From the NCBI GenBank assembly GCA_016214985.1, contig JACRMM010000035.1, forward strand, positions 1 to 64,000: a DNA stretch of 64,000 nt. The letters run 5' to 3'. Origin of the DNA: Deltaproteobacteria bacterium. Lineage in GTDB: Bacteria; Desulfobacterota; Deferrisomatia; Deferrisomatales; JACRMM01. Below the pieces are notes generated by a model, which was given only the letters and a program-made list of their open reading frames with translations, did no database searches and was not told where the DNA came from. The position numbers were made by a program, and so were the translations under genes. Below are positions 1-7,503 of this stretch, one piece after another (within the stretch, counting starts at the first letter, position 1; each line of letters starts with the position of its first letter).

Positions 1-410
1 ATGGCCGTTCGCGTCCGCCCGTATTGGACTTGACCCGCGGCAGGCCGCGGGCGCGGTTCTCCTGAACAGAGCGAGTTCTGTGCACGTGGAAAGCTTCCAT
101 TTTATGGAGTCCGTTTTTCCAAGTCCGACAGGTTCCTAGGTGCAATGCACGTTTGCCCTTACGTCCCCCTCGCCTTAACTGCACAATTTCAAAGCCGTCA
201 GGACACCAGCCTTTGTCCGCATCATACACAGCCGCACTCAAGATCGCGCACTTCTGGACTGGAGTGAGCTCAGTCGTTATGGTGACTTCCTACTCAGCAA
301 GCAGGATGCAGCCTCGCCGAGTGGTTAATCTGCCGTTTCGGACCTCACCTCTCGATCTTCCATATGCCAACTCCAAAAAGGTGAATTTCTCGGAGGCCGA
401 GAGAAACTTG
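1..410. other. No recognisable gene; lower-GC left edge
   Basis: This stretch is visibly less GC-rich than the rest of the window. I see no open frame with a family motif, a good ribosome binding site or typical high-GC codon use. One frame is open from the left edge to about position 138 and could be the tail of a gene lying outside the window, but I cannot identify it. The nominal 105-codon frame starting at 153 has no convincing start and ends in the G-rich repeat, so I treat it as chance. Confidence 0.5.
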
Positions 411-411
411 T

Positions 412-468
412 GGGGGGCTAGGGGCTGGGGGCTGGGGGCGGGCACCCAGGGGCTGGGGAATGGGGGCT
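412..468. repeat. G-rich heptamer repeat (GGGGCTR)n, left side of S23 element
   Basis: Four units of a 7-bp repeat are visible (GGGGCTA, GGGGCTG, GGGGCTG, GGGGCGG), followed by a looser copy up to about 468. The same motif occurs in inverted orientation at 867-884, just upstream of the S23-like gene, and again at 1793-1820. The runs of four or more G suggest that the single strand could form a G-quadruplex; this is inference. Confidence 0.8.
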
Positions 469-476
469 GAGAACCA

Positions 477-841
477 TCATGCGAGCCTCGATTTCAGCTT
501 CTTCTGCAACGAGCGCAGCATCTTCCCCAGCCGGTCCATCGCCACCCCTCTTGACCCTTCTCCCCGTCCGTGTACCCAAGCCGCGTCGCCACGACGAGCT
601 GGGTTTCCAGCTCTGCGAGCGACCCGAGAGCGATCGAGATGTGGTGCAGAAACTCCCGGGTGGGGCTTCGCGCGTGGCCCTCGGCAACGTTGGAGGGAAT
701 CGACACGGATGCGCGCTGCCTCTGGCTCGCGAGGCCGTAGGTCTCGCGCCCCGGAAACGCCGCCGTCACGCCATAGATCCGCTCCACGAGTTCGACGCCC
801 TCCTGCCACACTTCGAGATTCCGATAGCTCGAAACGTCCAT
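477..841 (-). pseudogene. Four-helix-bundle protein (S23/23S rRNA IVP family), frameshifted
   Basis: The product starts at the ATG at 841 with the typical S23-family opening (SYRNLEVWQEG near residues 5-15), continues with the conserved SIPSNVAEGHAR segment near residue 48 and then a helix rich in Leu and Glu (IALGSLAELET). After GYTDGEKG (around position 560) the matching frame changes. The expected last helix (MDRLGKMLRSLQKKL) lies in another frame and ends at the TGA at 477. The 365-bp span is not a multiple of three, so a single indel separates the halves. The family has no agreed enzymatic function; members occur as intervening-sequence proteins and as free-standing genes, and Avd of diversity-generating retroelements is related. 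No reverse transcriptase is nearby. It is flanked by inverted G/C-rich repeats, so it may be the cargo of a small mobile element. A sequencing error is possible. Confidence 0.75.
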
Positions 842-866
842 CCCAGCCGCTCGCTCCCGCTTCTTT

Positions 867-884
867 GGCCCCAGCCCCCAGCCC
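867..884. repeat. C-rich heptamer repeat, inverted partner of 412-468
   Basis: The sequence reads GGCCCCAGCCCCCAGCCC, the reverse complement type of the G-rich repeat on the far side of the S23 gene. Together they bracket the S23 reading frame as inverted repeats, about 25 bp upstream of its start codon. Confidence 0.7.
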
Positions 885-895
885 TTCTCTACCCT

Positions 896-924
896 TTGAC
901 CCACGCCGTGAAATGGGCTAAGTA
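896..924 (+). promoter_or_regulatory. Sigma70-type promoter of the toxin-antitoxin pair
   Basis: TTGACC at 896-901 and TAAGTA at 919-924 are separated by 17 bp and lie about 45 bp upstream of the antitoxin ATG. Type II modules usually repress this promoter through the antitoxin, but I see no clear palindromic operator. Confidence 0.5.
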
Positions 925-967
925 AGGACAAGGCAGATCCCCCCCTACACACTGATGGAGCGACGAC

Positions 968-1162
968 ATGAGGACCGTTCAGGCCGAACTGCCGGAGCAA
1001 CTCTACGCGCAGGCTTCCCGCTTGGTGCAAAGCGGGTGGTTTCGGGACGAGTCCGAGATCGTCTACGAAGCCATGCGCCGCTTTCTTGAATCGCACGAGG
1101 ACCTCCTAATGGAGCAATTCGTACGCGAGGACGTGGAGTGGGGCCTGCACGGTGACGACTGA
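968..1162 (+). CDS. Ribbon-helix-helix antitoxin
   Basis: This 64-residue protein opens with a beta strand (TVQAELPEQLY) followed by two helices with the pattern SGWFRDESEIVYEAMRRFL, typical of ribbon-helix-helix (CopG/ParD-like) antitoxins. The C-terminus is acidic (EDVEWGLHGDD), as expected for the part that covers a toxin. A GGAG motif precedes the ATG at 968. The gene overlaps the downstream toxin start by 11 bp, a standard antitoxin-toxin arrangement. It should bind its own promoter and neutralise the PIN toxin. The pair sits inside an eroded region between two S23-family copies, consistent with a mobile module. Confidence 0.8.
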   Translation: MRTVQAELPEQLYAQASRLVQSGWFRDESEIVYEAMRRFLESHEDLLMEQFVREDVEWGLHGDD

Positions 1163-1676
1163 CCCCAGTCTGGCGGCCGTCTGCGACGCGGGCCCGCTCA
1201 TTCATCTCGACGAACTGGATAGCCTCGACCTCCTCGCCGACTTCCGCGAGATTCTCCTGCCTCCCGCAGTCCGAGAGGAAGTCGAACACCACCGCCCCGG
1301 GTGCCTTGCCTGCCCTGCCCTTTCGGGGTTGGTCGTGGCGACTGAGCGTCCCCCGATATCCCCCGCATTGGTCGCTCTGTGCCGATCGTTCGCGTTGGCT
1401 CGGGGCGAGGCGGAGGCGCTGGGCTTGATGGAGGCCAATCCGAACGCTCTCTTCCTGACCGACGACGCCGCTGCCCGCATTGTCGCCGTCCAGGCGAGCT
1501 ACCGCGTATACGGCACCATCGGCGTGGCGCTTCGGAGCGTCCGCAAGGGCCGACGCTCGGCCCGTGAGGTCCTTCGTCTGATCGAGAGCATTCCGACGCG
1601 GAGCACACTGCACATCCGCCCCTCCCTGCTGGGAGAGATCCTCTCCAAGACCAAGCACGAGTTCGGGCTCTCGTAG
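1152..1676 (+). CDS. PIN-domain toxin (DUF3368-like)
   Basis: The 174-residue protein starts at the GTG at 1152, inside the end of the antitoxin gene. It opens with VCDAGPLIHL, the first PIN strand with its metal-binding Asp. The acidic PPAVREEVE segment and the LTDDAAARIVA segment supply further PIN acidic residues. This arrangement resembles the DUF3368 branch of PIN ribonucleases. The predicted role is Mg-dependent RNA cleavage when the antitoxin is degraded; the RNA target cannot be told from sequence. Similarity to a truncated S23 gene on the opposite strand begins at 1677, the base after the TAG stop at 1674-1676, so the end of this gene is a rearrangement junction. Confidence 0.8.
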   Translation: MTTDPSLAAVCDAGPLIHLDELDSLDLLADFREILLPPAVREEVEHHRPGCLACPALSGLVVATERPPISPALVALCRSFALARGEAEALGLMEANPNALFLTDDAAARIVAVQASYRVYGTIGVALRSVRKGRRSAREVLRLIESIPTRSTLHIRPSLLGEILSKTKHEFGLS

Positions 1677-1790
1677 CGCGAGACGATAGGTCTCGCACCC
1701 GGAAGACGCAGCCTTTACTCCGCAGATCCGCTCCACGAGATCGACGCCCTCCTGCCACACCTCGAGATCTCGATAACTCGCAACTTCTAT
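1677..1790 (-). pseudogene. Truncated second copy of the S23 four-helix-bundle gene
   Basis: Reading from 1790 leftwards, the translation follows the first copy at 841-730 closely (SYRDLEVWQEGVDLVERI, then ETYRLA). The start codon position reads ATA instead of ATG. Similarity stops at 1677, next to the stop codon of the PIN toxin gene. Only about the first 38 codons remain. Two diverged copies in the same orientation on either side of the toxin-antitoxin module suggest either duplication followed by insertion, or deletion of the rest of this copy when the module arrived. Confidence 0.7.
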
Positions 1791-1792
1791 TC

Positions 1793-1820
1793 CAGCCCCC
1801 GTCCCCCAGCCCCTAGCCCC
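1793..1820. repeat. C-rich heptamer repeat upstream of truncated S23 copy
   Basis: AGCCCCCGTCCCCCAGCCCC followed by TAGCCCC is the same motif as at 867-884 and lies at the same place relative to the S23 start. The M23 peptidase frame reads through this repeat, which indicates that the element inserted at the 3' end of that gene and removed its stop codon. Confidence 0.7.
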
Positions 1821-1826
1821 TACACA

Positions 1827-2840
1827 CGCCTTCCTCCGGATCGTGAGCACCAGCTCCCCGTTTCGCGCCAGCGCGTACGTACCACGGTAGATGCCCGCAG
1901 GCCAGCCGCCCGCGGGTCGCTTCACGCCGCTGAAGGCGAACCAGCTGATCTGGTTCTCTTTCGGCACGCTCTCCTGCTCGTGCATCGCCCGGCCGCTCGG
2001 GCCCTCGATCCGGAAATGCTGGCGGTCGCCGTGCTGGGCGCCGGAGACGTCGACCCAGAACACCAACGTCGGTGCCTCGCGGGCGAAGCGCTCGGACCGA
2101 TAGGCGCCGCGGCGGGCGCCGGCGTCAGGTTCCTCGGTGGCGAAGCCGGCGAGGAGCATCCAGGTGGGGCGGTAGTCGAGCCGGGCGAGCGCCAGTGCGG
2201 ACCAGAGGGGCGGGCGGGGATCGCCGCACGAGCGAAAGGGCACGACGCCGACGAAGGGGTCGCGCGGACCGCCGTCGTGGCGAACGGAGAGCTCGACGTG
2301 GGGGTACTCGGTTTTACCGGAGAGGCCGATGAGTCCGAGAGTCCGGCCCGCCCCGACCTGGTCGCCGGGCCGGACCCGAAGGCTACCCCGCTTCAGGTGG
2401 CTGTACTGGGTCTCCCAACCGTCGCCGTGGTCGATGACGACGGCGTTGCCCGCCTCGCGGCCCTTGACCGCGGCGTGGCCGACCTGGCGGACGCACGCGT
2501 CGGCCACGCCGTCGCGGACGGCCTTGACGACGCCGTGCGCTGCCGCGACGACGGCGACACCCCGTTCCATCGCCGGAAGGTCGGGCACGCGAAAATTGGT
2601 GCCGGTGTCGCCTTCGAGGCTGAGCCGGCCGCAGGCTTAGTCCATGCGGCCGGGACCGGGATCGTGGTCGACGCACTTCTGGAGGGTGCAGACCGTGCCC
2701 GTCTCGCAGGCGACAGGGAGATTGAGAACGGTCGCCCCGGCCAGGGCCAACAGCGGGAAGGCGAGAAGAGCGACAGGCACAAGAAGACCCGCCCCAACCG
2801 GCCAGAAGGCCGGAGAAAGTGCGAGCCCCCCTCGCGACAT
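1827..2840 (-). pseudogene. M23 family metallopeptidase broken by an in-frame TAA
   Basis: The ATG at 2840 follows a GAGGAGG ribosome binding site and begins a hydrophobic signal/anchor of about 40 residues. Next comes a Cys-bearing segment ending VDHDPGPGRMD, and then a TAA at codon 68. The same frame resumes directly with ACGRLSLEGDTGTNFRVP and the M23 core: VIDHGDGWETQYSHLKRGS carries the HxxxxxxxxH-type zinc signature and PHVELSVRH the last His. The first zinc ligand region is diverged (GTNF where GTDF is usual). In relatives the residue at the TAA is, as I recall, Tyr (DYACG), so TAC or TAT to TAA is the simplest explanation. Beyond LVLTIRRKA the frame runs into the C-rich repeat. Intact homologues cleave peptidoglycan cross-bridges. 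Confidence 0.8.
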
Positions 2841-2859
2841 CTTGCCCTCCTCGCCCGCG

Positions 2860-3085
2860 TCAGCGCTCGCTCACGACACCTACTCCGGCGGCCGGCCTCC
2901 CCGAGAACTGCATCTCCTTCAGGCCCATGAGCCCCGCCCACACGAACGAGCACTGGGCCGGCGGGGTATTCGTAACGGTCTTTCCCGTTGCATCGGTGCC
3001 GCTCAGGGTGACGTTGATCCAGAGCTTGCACTCGTCCGCGAATGCAGGGCTTCTGGAGAAGGGGGCAGAGCTTCTCGTCGTTCAT
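2860..3085 (-). pseudogene. Small Cys-rich protein, frameshifted
   Basis: From the ATG at 3085 the frame reads MNDEKLCPLLQKPCI, then similarity moves to another frame reading DECKLWINVTLSGTDATG and AQCSFVWAGLMGLKEMQ, ending at the TGA at 2860. The span is 226 bp, not a multiple of three. The pattern (CPLL-x3-CI-x-CxLW ... C) matches a type of short conserved hypothetical protein of about 70 residues found in deltaproteobacteria, with four conserved Cys that may bind metal; that resemblance is from memory. The gene ends 19 bp before the broken M23 gene and would have been cotranscribed with it. One indel near 3035-3045 explains the shift. Confidence 0.55.
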
Positions 3086-3242
3086 CGTCGATCTCCGAAG
3101 GCGGGTGGTTCGTGAGTTCACGAGGGGAGGAGCGGGTTTCTCCAGGTTGTCATTGGCGGCGCGCAAGACGCGAATCTCCGACACCAGGCCCGCTCTCTTA
3201 CCAGAAGTGAGCGGGTTTCGCATCCCCCAAGAAGGCTTCCAA

Positions 3243-3455
3243 TTTGGGACAAAGACGAGGCTCGAAGTGGACGACGCATCCCTGAACCTGGTCCGAGCCC
3301 GAACCAACCTGGCCAAAGCACGCCGAGACTACCTCGTGGCCCGGGTGACGCTGGAGTGGGTGATGGGGACGATGGGGGAAACCCGAAGCTCCGGCCCGCC
3401 CCCCAGGAATGCGCCCACTCCGGCCACCGGCCTGGCACGAGACACCGTGCACTAG
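3243..3455 (+). pseudogene. C-terminal remnant of a TolC-family outer membrane efflux protein
   Basis: The frame carries GTKTRLEVDDASLNLVRAR followed by TNLAKARRDYLVARVTLEWV. This is the repeat-hairpin pattern near the C-terminus of TolC/outer membrane efflux proteins (usually GxxTxLDVLDAQxxLxxAR, then DYxxAxxxLxxxxG). No start codon or N-terminal two thirds can be found upstream, so this is a fragment left by deletion. It ends at the TAG at 3453-3455. No inner-membrane pump or adaptor gene is next to it. Confidence 0.6.
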
Positions 3456-3800
3456 CCAGGTTCAACTCCTCCTCTGACAGGCGCTCCGCCTCCCCCCCTT
3501 CCTGCACGTCATGCCGGCGGACGGCCGTGTCGACGGCTTCTCCGGGGCGGGCTGGGGCAGATCACCCACCTCCCGAAGTTCTGTCTCTCTTCGGCGACAG
3601 CGATACGGCGTGCCAGCAGGCCCTTCCCGCGAAACGGAGCGCGGAGGCGTCGGCGTCCGGAGACACTTGGCAGGGCCCCGGCCGGCCCCCCGGTCCGGAA
3701 GCCCGCGCCGGGCTTGGCTGGCACGAAGCGTGCTTATTGGCCGCAAGATGCCCTTCTTTCTCGATTAAAAGCCCGATCCTGGGCGCCGGAGGAGACTGAG
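3456..3800. other. No gene seen
   Basis: About 345 bp between the TolC remnant and the small zinc-ribbon-like gene. Several GC-driven open frames exist on both strands, but none has a family motif or a plausible start. The last 15 bp hold the ribosome binding site of the next gene. Confidence 0.5.
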
Positions 3801-4016
3801 ATGCCGTCCAACCCCTGCGCATATCACCGCCTCGTCTTTCGCACCGATCGCTTCCTCTGCGTGTACTGCGGCGCCGTCTGGCCCACGGCCGCCGTCAAGC
3901 CCGCACCGGAGGGTCACCCCCGGAGGCACGTGCCCTCAGGCCGCGCTTCGGAGACCCTCTCGTCCCGCGCCCTCGGTCCGACCTACCGGCCGTCCCCCGA
4001 TAGCCCTTTCGCTTGA
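3801..4016 (+). CDS. Small Cys/His protein, possible zinc ribbon
   Basis: This 71-residue reading frame begins at the ATG at 3801, preceded by GGAGGAGACTGAG, a strong ribosome binding site that decides the start. Near the N-terminus it has CAYHRLVF and then FLCVYCGAVWP, giving a Cys/His pair followed by a CxxC knuckle that could hold one zinc ion. The C-terminal half is low-complexity, rich in Pro, Ser and Arg. I do not recognise a named family. It stands alone between the eroded left region and the HEAT/HD-GYP pair. Confidence 0.55.
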   Translation: MPSNPCAYHRLVFRTDRFLCVYCGAVWPTAAVKPAPEGHPRRHVPSGRASETLSSRALGPTYRPSPDSPFA

Positions 4017-4389
4017 CCCAACCCCGGGCCTGACGTCACCTCAGGACGCGGCGGGCGCTCGCCGCGCCCCCGGTCGTGCGACCCCGCCCGGCCGCCCGCG
4101 GACGGAGAAAGGGTTCTCCAGGGGGCGAGGTGCGCAGCCCCGAAACCGCCGTCCGATCCGCGCTCGCCCAGGCCGCTTTCCACCGGTCCCTTCGTAAAAC
4201 CGATCAAGACGTGGTAGGCTCTTCAGCTTGGTGCCCCCGCCCCGGCGATCCTCTCGCGCGCTTGTCAGGCAGGGGGCCGGTGGCATGTTGGGGCCGCAGC
4301 GCGGCCGGTCGACGCGATCCCGCCGAGCCGGAGGACAGAGGACCCCTGCGGCCGGCGGCCCAAACGACCTTTGCCCCAAGGTCAGACCC
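4017..4389. other. Intergenic region upstream of HEAT/HD-GYP pair
   Basis: No gene is supported here. The upstream extension of the next reading frame (back to 4228) has poor codon use and no ribosome binding site. A partial palindrome CCTGACGTCACCTCAGG lies near 4030. I see no clear promoter hexamers, although the pair downstream needs one. Confidence 0.4.
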
Positions 4390-6210
4390 ATGGCAGGCGA
4401 ACGACCCGATCCCGAGAACGACGCACAGAGGCGAGTCCTCGAGGCCTTTTCACGCGATCTGCTCGCGCTCAGCCGGTCGGTGCGGGTATACCCCCCGGAC
4501 CACCCCTTTCTGACGAGCCTCGCCGAACGACTGACCACCGCGCTCGCGGCCCCGCTGCCCGTACCCCTCTCCCTGGGCGTCACCTCGCGAGAGCTCGCAG
4601 TCGGAGGCCGCTTCTTCGGAGACCGCGACAGCCGCACGGCCGAGCTGGCGGCCCACCTCCACGGCCGCAAGGTCCTGCGCGTCACTTGGACGGGAGAGAC
4701 CAGTCCCCCGGACATCGTCGCACTCGCCGAGCTGCTCGCCAATCCAAGGCTCAGCGGGGACGACCTCGACAAGGCGCTGCGCCGGCGGCGGGTGTTCTCC
4801 ATCGAGGTCGAACCGCTCGTTCTCGAGCGGATCCACGAGTCGTTTCAGCAGGCCCCCGGGCACGGCCCCCGCGAGGGCGGCGGCCGAGAGGCCTGGCAGT
4901 GGCTGCTCGACGGCGATGCCTCGCCGGAGGAGCTCGCGAGCCTGCTGGCCTCGGACCAGTTCTGGGAGACCGACTGGGGGGACGCCGGCAATGGGGGAGG
5001 GACGGGGGAGGGGGAGCCCCGCCCCGCCGAGATCCTGCTGAGGATGGGCGAGCGGTTGGACTCCGCTCTAGAACACCTGGCGGCCGGTCAGAGACGACGA
5101 GTTCTGGACCGGTTGGCCGACGTGGGCCGCCAGATCTCGCCCCGAGAGCTCGCCGCCATCCTCGACGCCGCGGACCTTTCGGGAGTTCTGGACGGCCCCC
5201 TCGGCGACGTGGTGGAGCAAACCTTCGGGGGCGAAAAGATCGTGGACCTGCTCGCCGGCCTGGTCGACCGAGAGGGGCGGAACACGCGAAGACTCGCCGA
5301 GGTCTACAGTGCCCTGGCCCACGGCGAGAGCGACGAACTGCTCGAAGCGGTGCGCGCGCGGCTGACGTCTCCGGAGAAGGGGGGCTTCACGGTGGAGGTC
5401 TGGGAGGCCGTGGAGGAGTTCCTCCTGGGTCTTCGCGAGAGCCCCTACATGGGGAGCGAGTACAGCTCTTCGCTCGAGGCGCTCGCGTCCGCGACCCACG
5501 GAGTATCCGACCACGCCGACCCGATGAACCTTTCCGGCGACGTCGAGGGCCACTTGGACCGCGTACTCCTGGGGCTGGCCGTGGACGCCGGACCGTGGCG
5601 GCCCCGGCTGCTCGATCGACTCGAGGCTCGCGCCGAGGCGCTCTCGCTGACGGCCCTGCTGCGCGTCCTGGAGGAGGTCCGCGACGAGGTACCCGGGCTC
5701 CTCGACTCCCGACCCAGCCTCCCGGAGAGGGTCTTTCGCAAGGGGCTCCAGACCCTTCGAGAGCTCGACCCCGACGATCGGCAGGCGCTGCTCGCCTTCG
5801 GGCGCGCCCACGAGCGCGCGGTGCTCGACGCGACGCTCCGCGCCCTGGGCGAGGAGGAGGGGATTTCGACCCGCCGGTTCCTCGTGGAGCTCGTGGCCGG
5901 GTTCTCACCGGCCGCCACCCCGAGCCTGGTGAGCCGGCTGCGGAGCGCGCCCTGGTACGTGGCCCGCAATCTGACGATCGCCCTGGGTCTGAGGAAGGAC
6001 GACGCGGCCGTGCCGGCGCTCCGCTCGCTCTTCGGCCACGAACACCCCAAGGTGCGGCGCGAGGCGATCCTTGCCCTGGGTCACTTCGACGCGGCCGCCG
6101 CGCGCGACGCCCTGCACGAGATCACGGCCAGCCGGGGGTACTCTCGCGAGGATCAGGCGCTGGCCCAGAGGGCTCTTCGGGGAACGGCAGCGCCGGAGGC
6201 GGGAACGTGA
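4390..6210 (+). CDS. HEAT-repeat protein paired with HD-GYP protein
   Basis: The product is 606 residues when started at the ATG at 4390. Its first 110 residues (RSVRVYPPDHPFL, then SLGVTSRELAVGGRFFGD) resemble the N-terminal domain of the next gene, with an alpha-helical start, a YP-x-H/N motif and a short beta segment (xxLxVxxR). The long middle is helical and Leu/Glu-rich. The C-terminal 120 residues have clear HEAT-type units (AVPALRSLFGHEHPKVRREA, ILALGHFDAAAARDALHEI). Such repeats usually make protein-protein contacts. The gene overlaps the HD-GYP gene by 4 bp (GTGA), so the two are translationally coupled and may act as partners. No enzymatic motif is visible. The function is unknown, perhaps scaffolding or sensing for cyclic-di-GMP turnover. 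Confidence 0.75.
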   Translation: MAGERPDPENDAQRRVLEAFSRDLLALSRSVRVYPPDHPFLTSLAERLTTALAAPLPVPLSLGVTSRELAVGGRFFGDRDSRTAELAAHLHGRKVLRVTWTGETSPPDIVALAELLANPRLSGDDLDKALRRRRVFSIEVEPLVLERIHESFQQAPGHGPREGGGREAWQWLLDGDASPEELASLLASDQFWETDWGDAGNGGGTGEGEPRPAEILLRMGERLDSALEHLAAGQRRRVLDRLADVGRQISPRELAAILDAADLSGVLDGPLGDVVEQTFGGEKIVDLLAGLVDREGRNTRRLAEVYSALAHGESDELLEAVRARLTSPEKGGFTVEVWEAVEEFLLGLRESPYMGSEYSSSLEALASATHGVSDHADPMNLSGDVEGHLDRVLLGLAVDAGPWRPRLLDRLEARAEALSLTALLRVLEEVRDEVPGLLDSRPSLPERVFRKGLQTLRELDPDDRQALLAFGRAHERAVLDATLRALGEEEGISTRRFLVELVAGFSPAATPSLVSRLRSAPWYVARNLTIALGLRKDDAAVPALRSLFGHEHPKVRREAILALGHFDAAAARDALHEITASRGYSREDQALAQRALRGTAAPEAGT

Positions 6211-7466
6211 CCCGCGACCTCCTGGACCGCTTCCTCCGGGACCTGGGGGCGTTCTACCGGGCTCGGCTGATGTACCCGGCGGGCAACGACCAGGTCGTTC
6301 GCGCCGCCGAGCGAGCCGCGGTGAGCCTCTCGGCGTGGGGGCAGCGGGTGAGGATCGCCTGGATGGGCCAGGACCTGCTGGTGGAGGATCGAACCCTCGC
6401 CGATCCACCGGCGGCCCTGCGGGCGCTCCTCGAGCGTCTCGCCGCCGCCGGGCGCGAGGGCGTCCACCTCGACCCGGAGGCGGGCGCGGAAGAGCTCGAG
6501 GCGTGGATCGAGTGCGTCCTGGGCGGGGACGTGGACCACTGGGCGGGGCATCACATCCGGGTCGGGTCCCTGCTCCTCGACAAGACCCAGGCCTCGACCG
6601 CACGTCTCACGCGAGCTGCCGCCGGCTATCTGAGCCTGATCCCCCAGGTCCAGGAGGCGCTCTCCGACCTGAGCCAGGAGAAGGCCGGGGGCCTCACGAG
6701 GGCGAGGGAGATCGTGCGGGCGATCGCCTCGCAGCTCGCAACGGGTGAGGAGCTCGTCAACCCGATCCGGGACCTCAAGACCCACGACGACTACACCTTC
6801 ACCCACGCCCTCAACGTCTGCGTGATCTCTGCGGCCATGTGCCGGAGCCTGGGTCTGGGGAAGGCCTTCGTGGACGCGATCTCGCTCGCGGCGCTGTGTC
6901 ACGACGTGGGCAAGGAGAAGGTGCCGCCGGAGATCCTCAACAAGCGAGGGGCCCTCGACCCGGAGGAGAAGGCGCTGATGGACCGCCACCCCGTGGAGGG
7001 GGCCGCGCTCCTGATGAACCTCCCGGAAGCCGTCGACCCGCTGCTGCCGGTCGTGGCTTATGAGCACCACCTCGGAGCCGACGGCTCCGGCTACCCCGCT
7101 CATCCCGCGCGACGCCGGGCGCACCCGGCGAGCCTGCTCGTCGCCGTAGCCGACGTCTACGACGCCCTGCGGACCGTCCGGACCTACCAGGAGCCGCGGA
7201 GCGCCGCGGAGGCGGTGTCCGTCATGCTCGAACGGGGGCGCAGCGGCGTCCTTCAAGAGACGTTCCTCGGTGTCTTCGCCCGGCTTCTCGGCGTCCTGCG
7301 CCCCTCGGACCCGGTGATCCTGTCGGACGGACGGCGAGCCCGGGTGCAGCGGCGACGCGACCACGACCCCCTTCGGCCGGTCGTGGACGCCGAAGGGGGC
7401 GGGGTGGTCGACCTGGCGCGTTCGCGCGACCTGTGGATCGAGCACATCCTCGACGCGGAGGGGTAG
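6207..7466 (+). CDS. HD-GYP domain protein (putative c-di-GMP phosphodiesterase)
   Basis: The 419-residue protein starts at the GTG at 6207, inside the stop of the HEAT gene, with GGAGGCGGGAAC as ribosome binding site. Residues 1-160 form an uncharacterised N-terminal domain like that of the neighbour (FYRARLMYPAGNDQV). The HD-GYP domain follows from about residue 190: THALNVCVISAAM, LCHDVGKEKVPPEIL near 230 (metal-binding HD), MDRHPVEGA, and YEHHLGADGSGYP near 285-295. The DGSGYP stretch supports the HD-GYP subclass, which hydrolyses cyclic di-GMP. The conserved second HHE is YEHH-L here, a small deviation. No receiver domain or transmembrane segment is seen, so it is probably cytoplasmic and may receive its signal through the N-terminal domain or the HEAT partner. 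Confidence 0.85.
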   Translation: MTRDLLDRFLRDLGAFYRARLMYPAGNDQVVRAAERAAVSLSAWGQRVRIAWMGQDLLVEDRTLADPPAALRALLERLAAAGREGVHLDPEAGAEELEAWIECVLGGDVDHWAGHHIRVGSLLLDKTQASTARLTRAAAGYLSLIPQVQEALSDLSQEKAGGLTRAREIVRAIASQLATGEELVNPIRDLKTHDDYTFTHALNVCVISAAMCRSLGLGKAFVDAISLAALCHDVGKEKVPPEILNKRGALDPEEKALMDRHPVEGAALLMNLPEAVDPLLPVVAYEHHLGADGSGYPAHPARRRAHPASLLVAVADVYDALRTVRTYQEPRSAAEAVSVMLERGRSGVLQETFLGVFARLLGVLRPSDPVILSDGRRARVQRRRDHDPLRPVVDAEGGGVVDLARSRDLWIEHILDAEG

Positions 7467-7470
7467 GCGC

Positions 7471-7498
7471 CGCGGGGCCGCCCTCGGGCGGCCCCGCG
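7471..7498. terminator. Bidirectional hairpin between convergent genes
   Basis: A perfect 13-bp palindrome (CGCGGGGCCGCCC, loop TC, GGGCGGCCCCGCG) fills the 37-bp gap between the HD-GYP stop and the TauE-like stop. There is no T tract, so it may act with another factor or as a weak bidirectional terminator. Confidence 0.65.
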
Positions 7499-7503
7499 TC
7501 CGA

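Noticed and set aside
153..470. 105-codon frame at the left edge
   Set aside because: No ribosome binding site or family motif, and its end is made of the G-rich repeat.
477..884. S23 gene as a diversity-generating retroelement Avd
   Set aside because: No reverse transcriptase, template repeat or variable gene is present nearby.
945..2588. Apparent 547-codon minus-strand protein
   Set aside because: It is the real M23 core frame running on through the C-rich repeat, the truncated S23 copy and the antisense of the PIN toxin. No stop happens to fall in frame, so it is a composite and not one gene.
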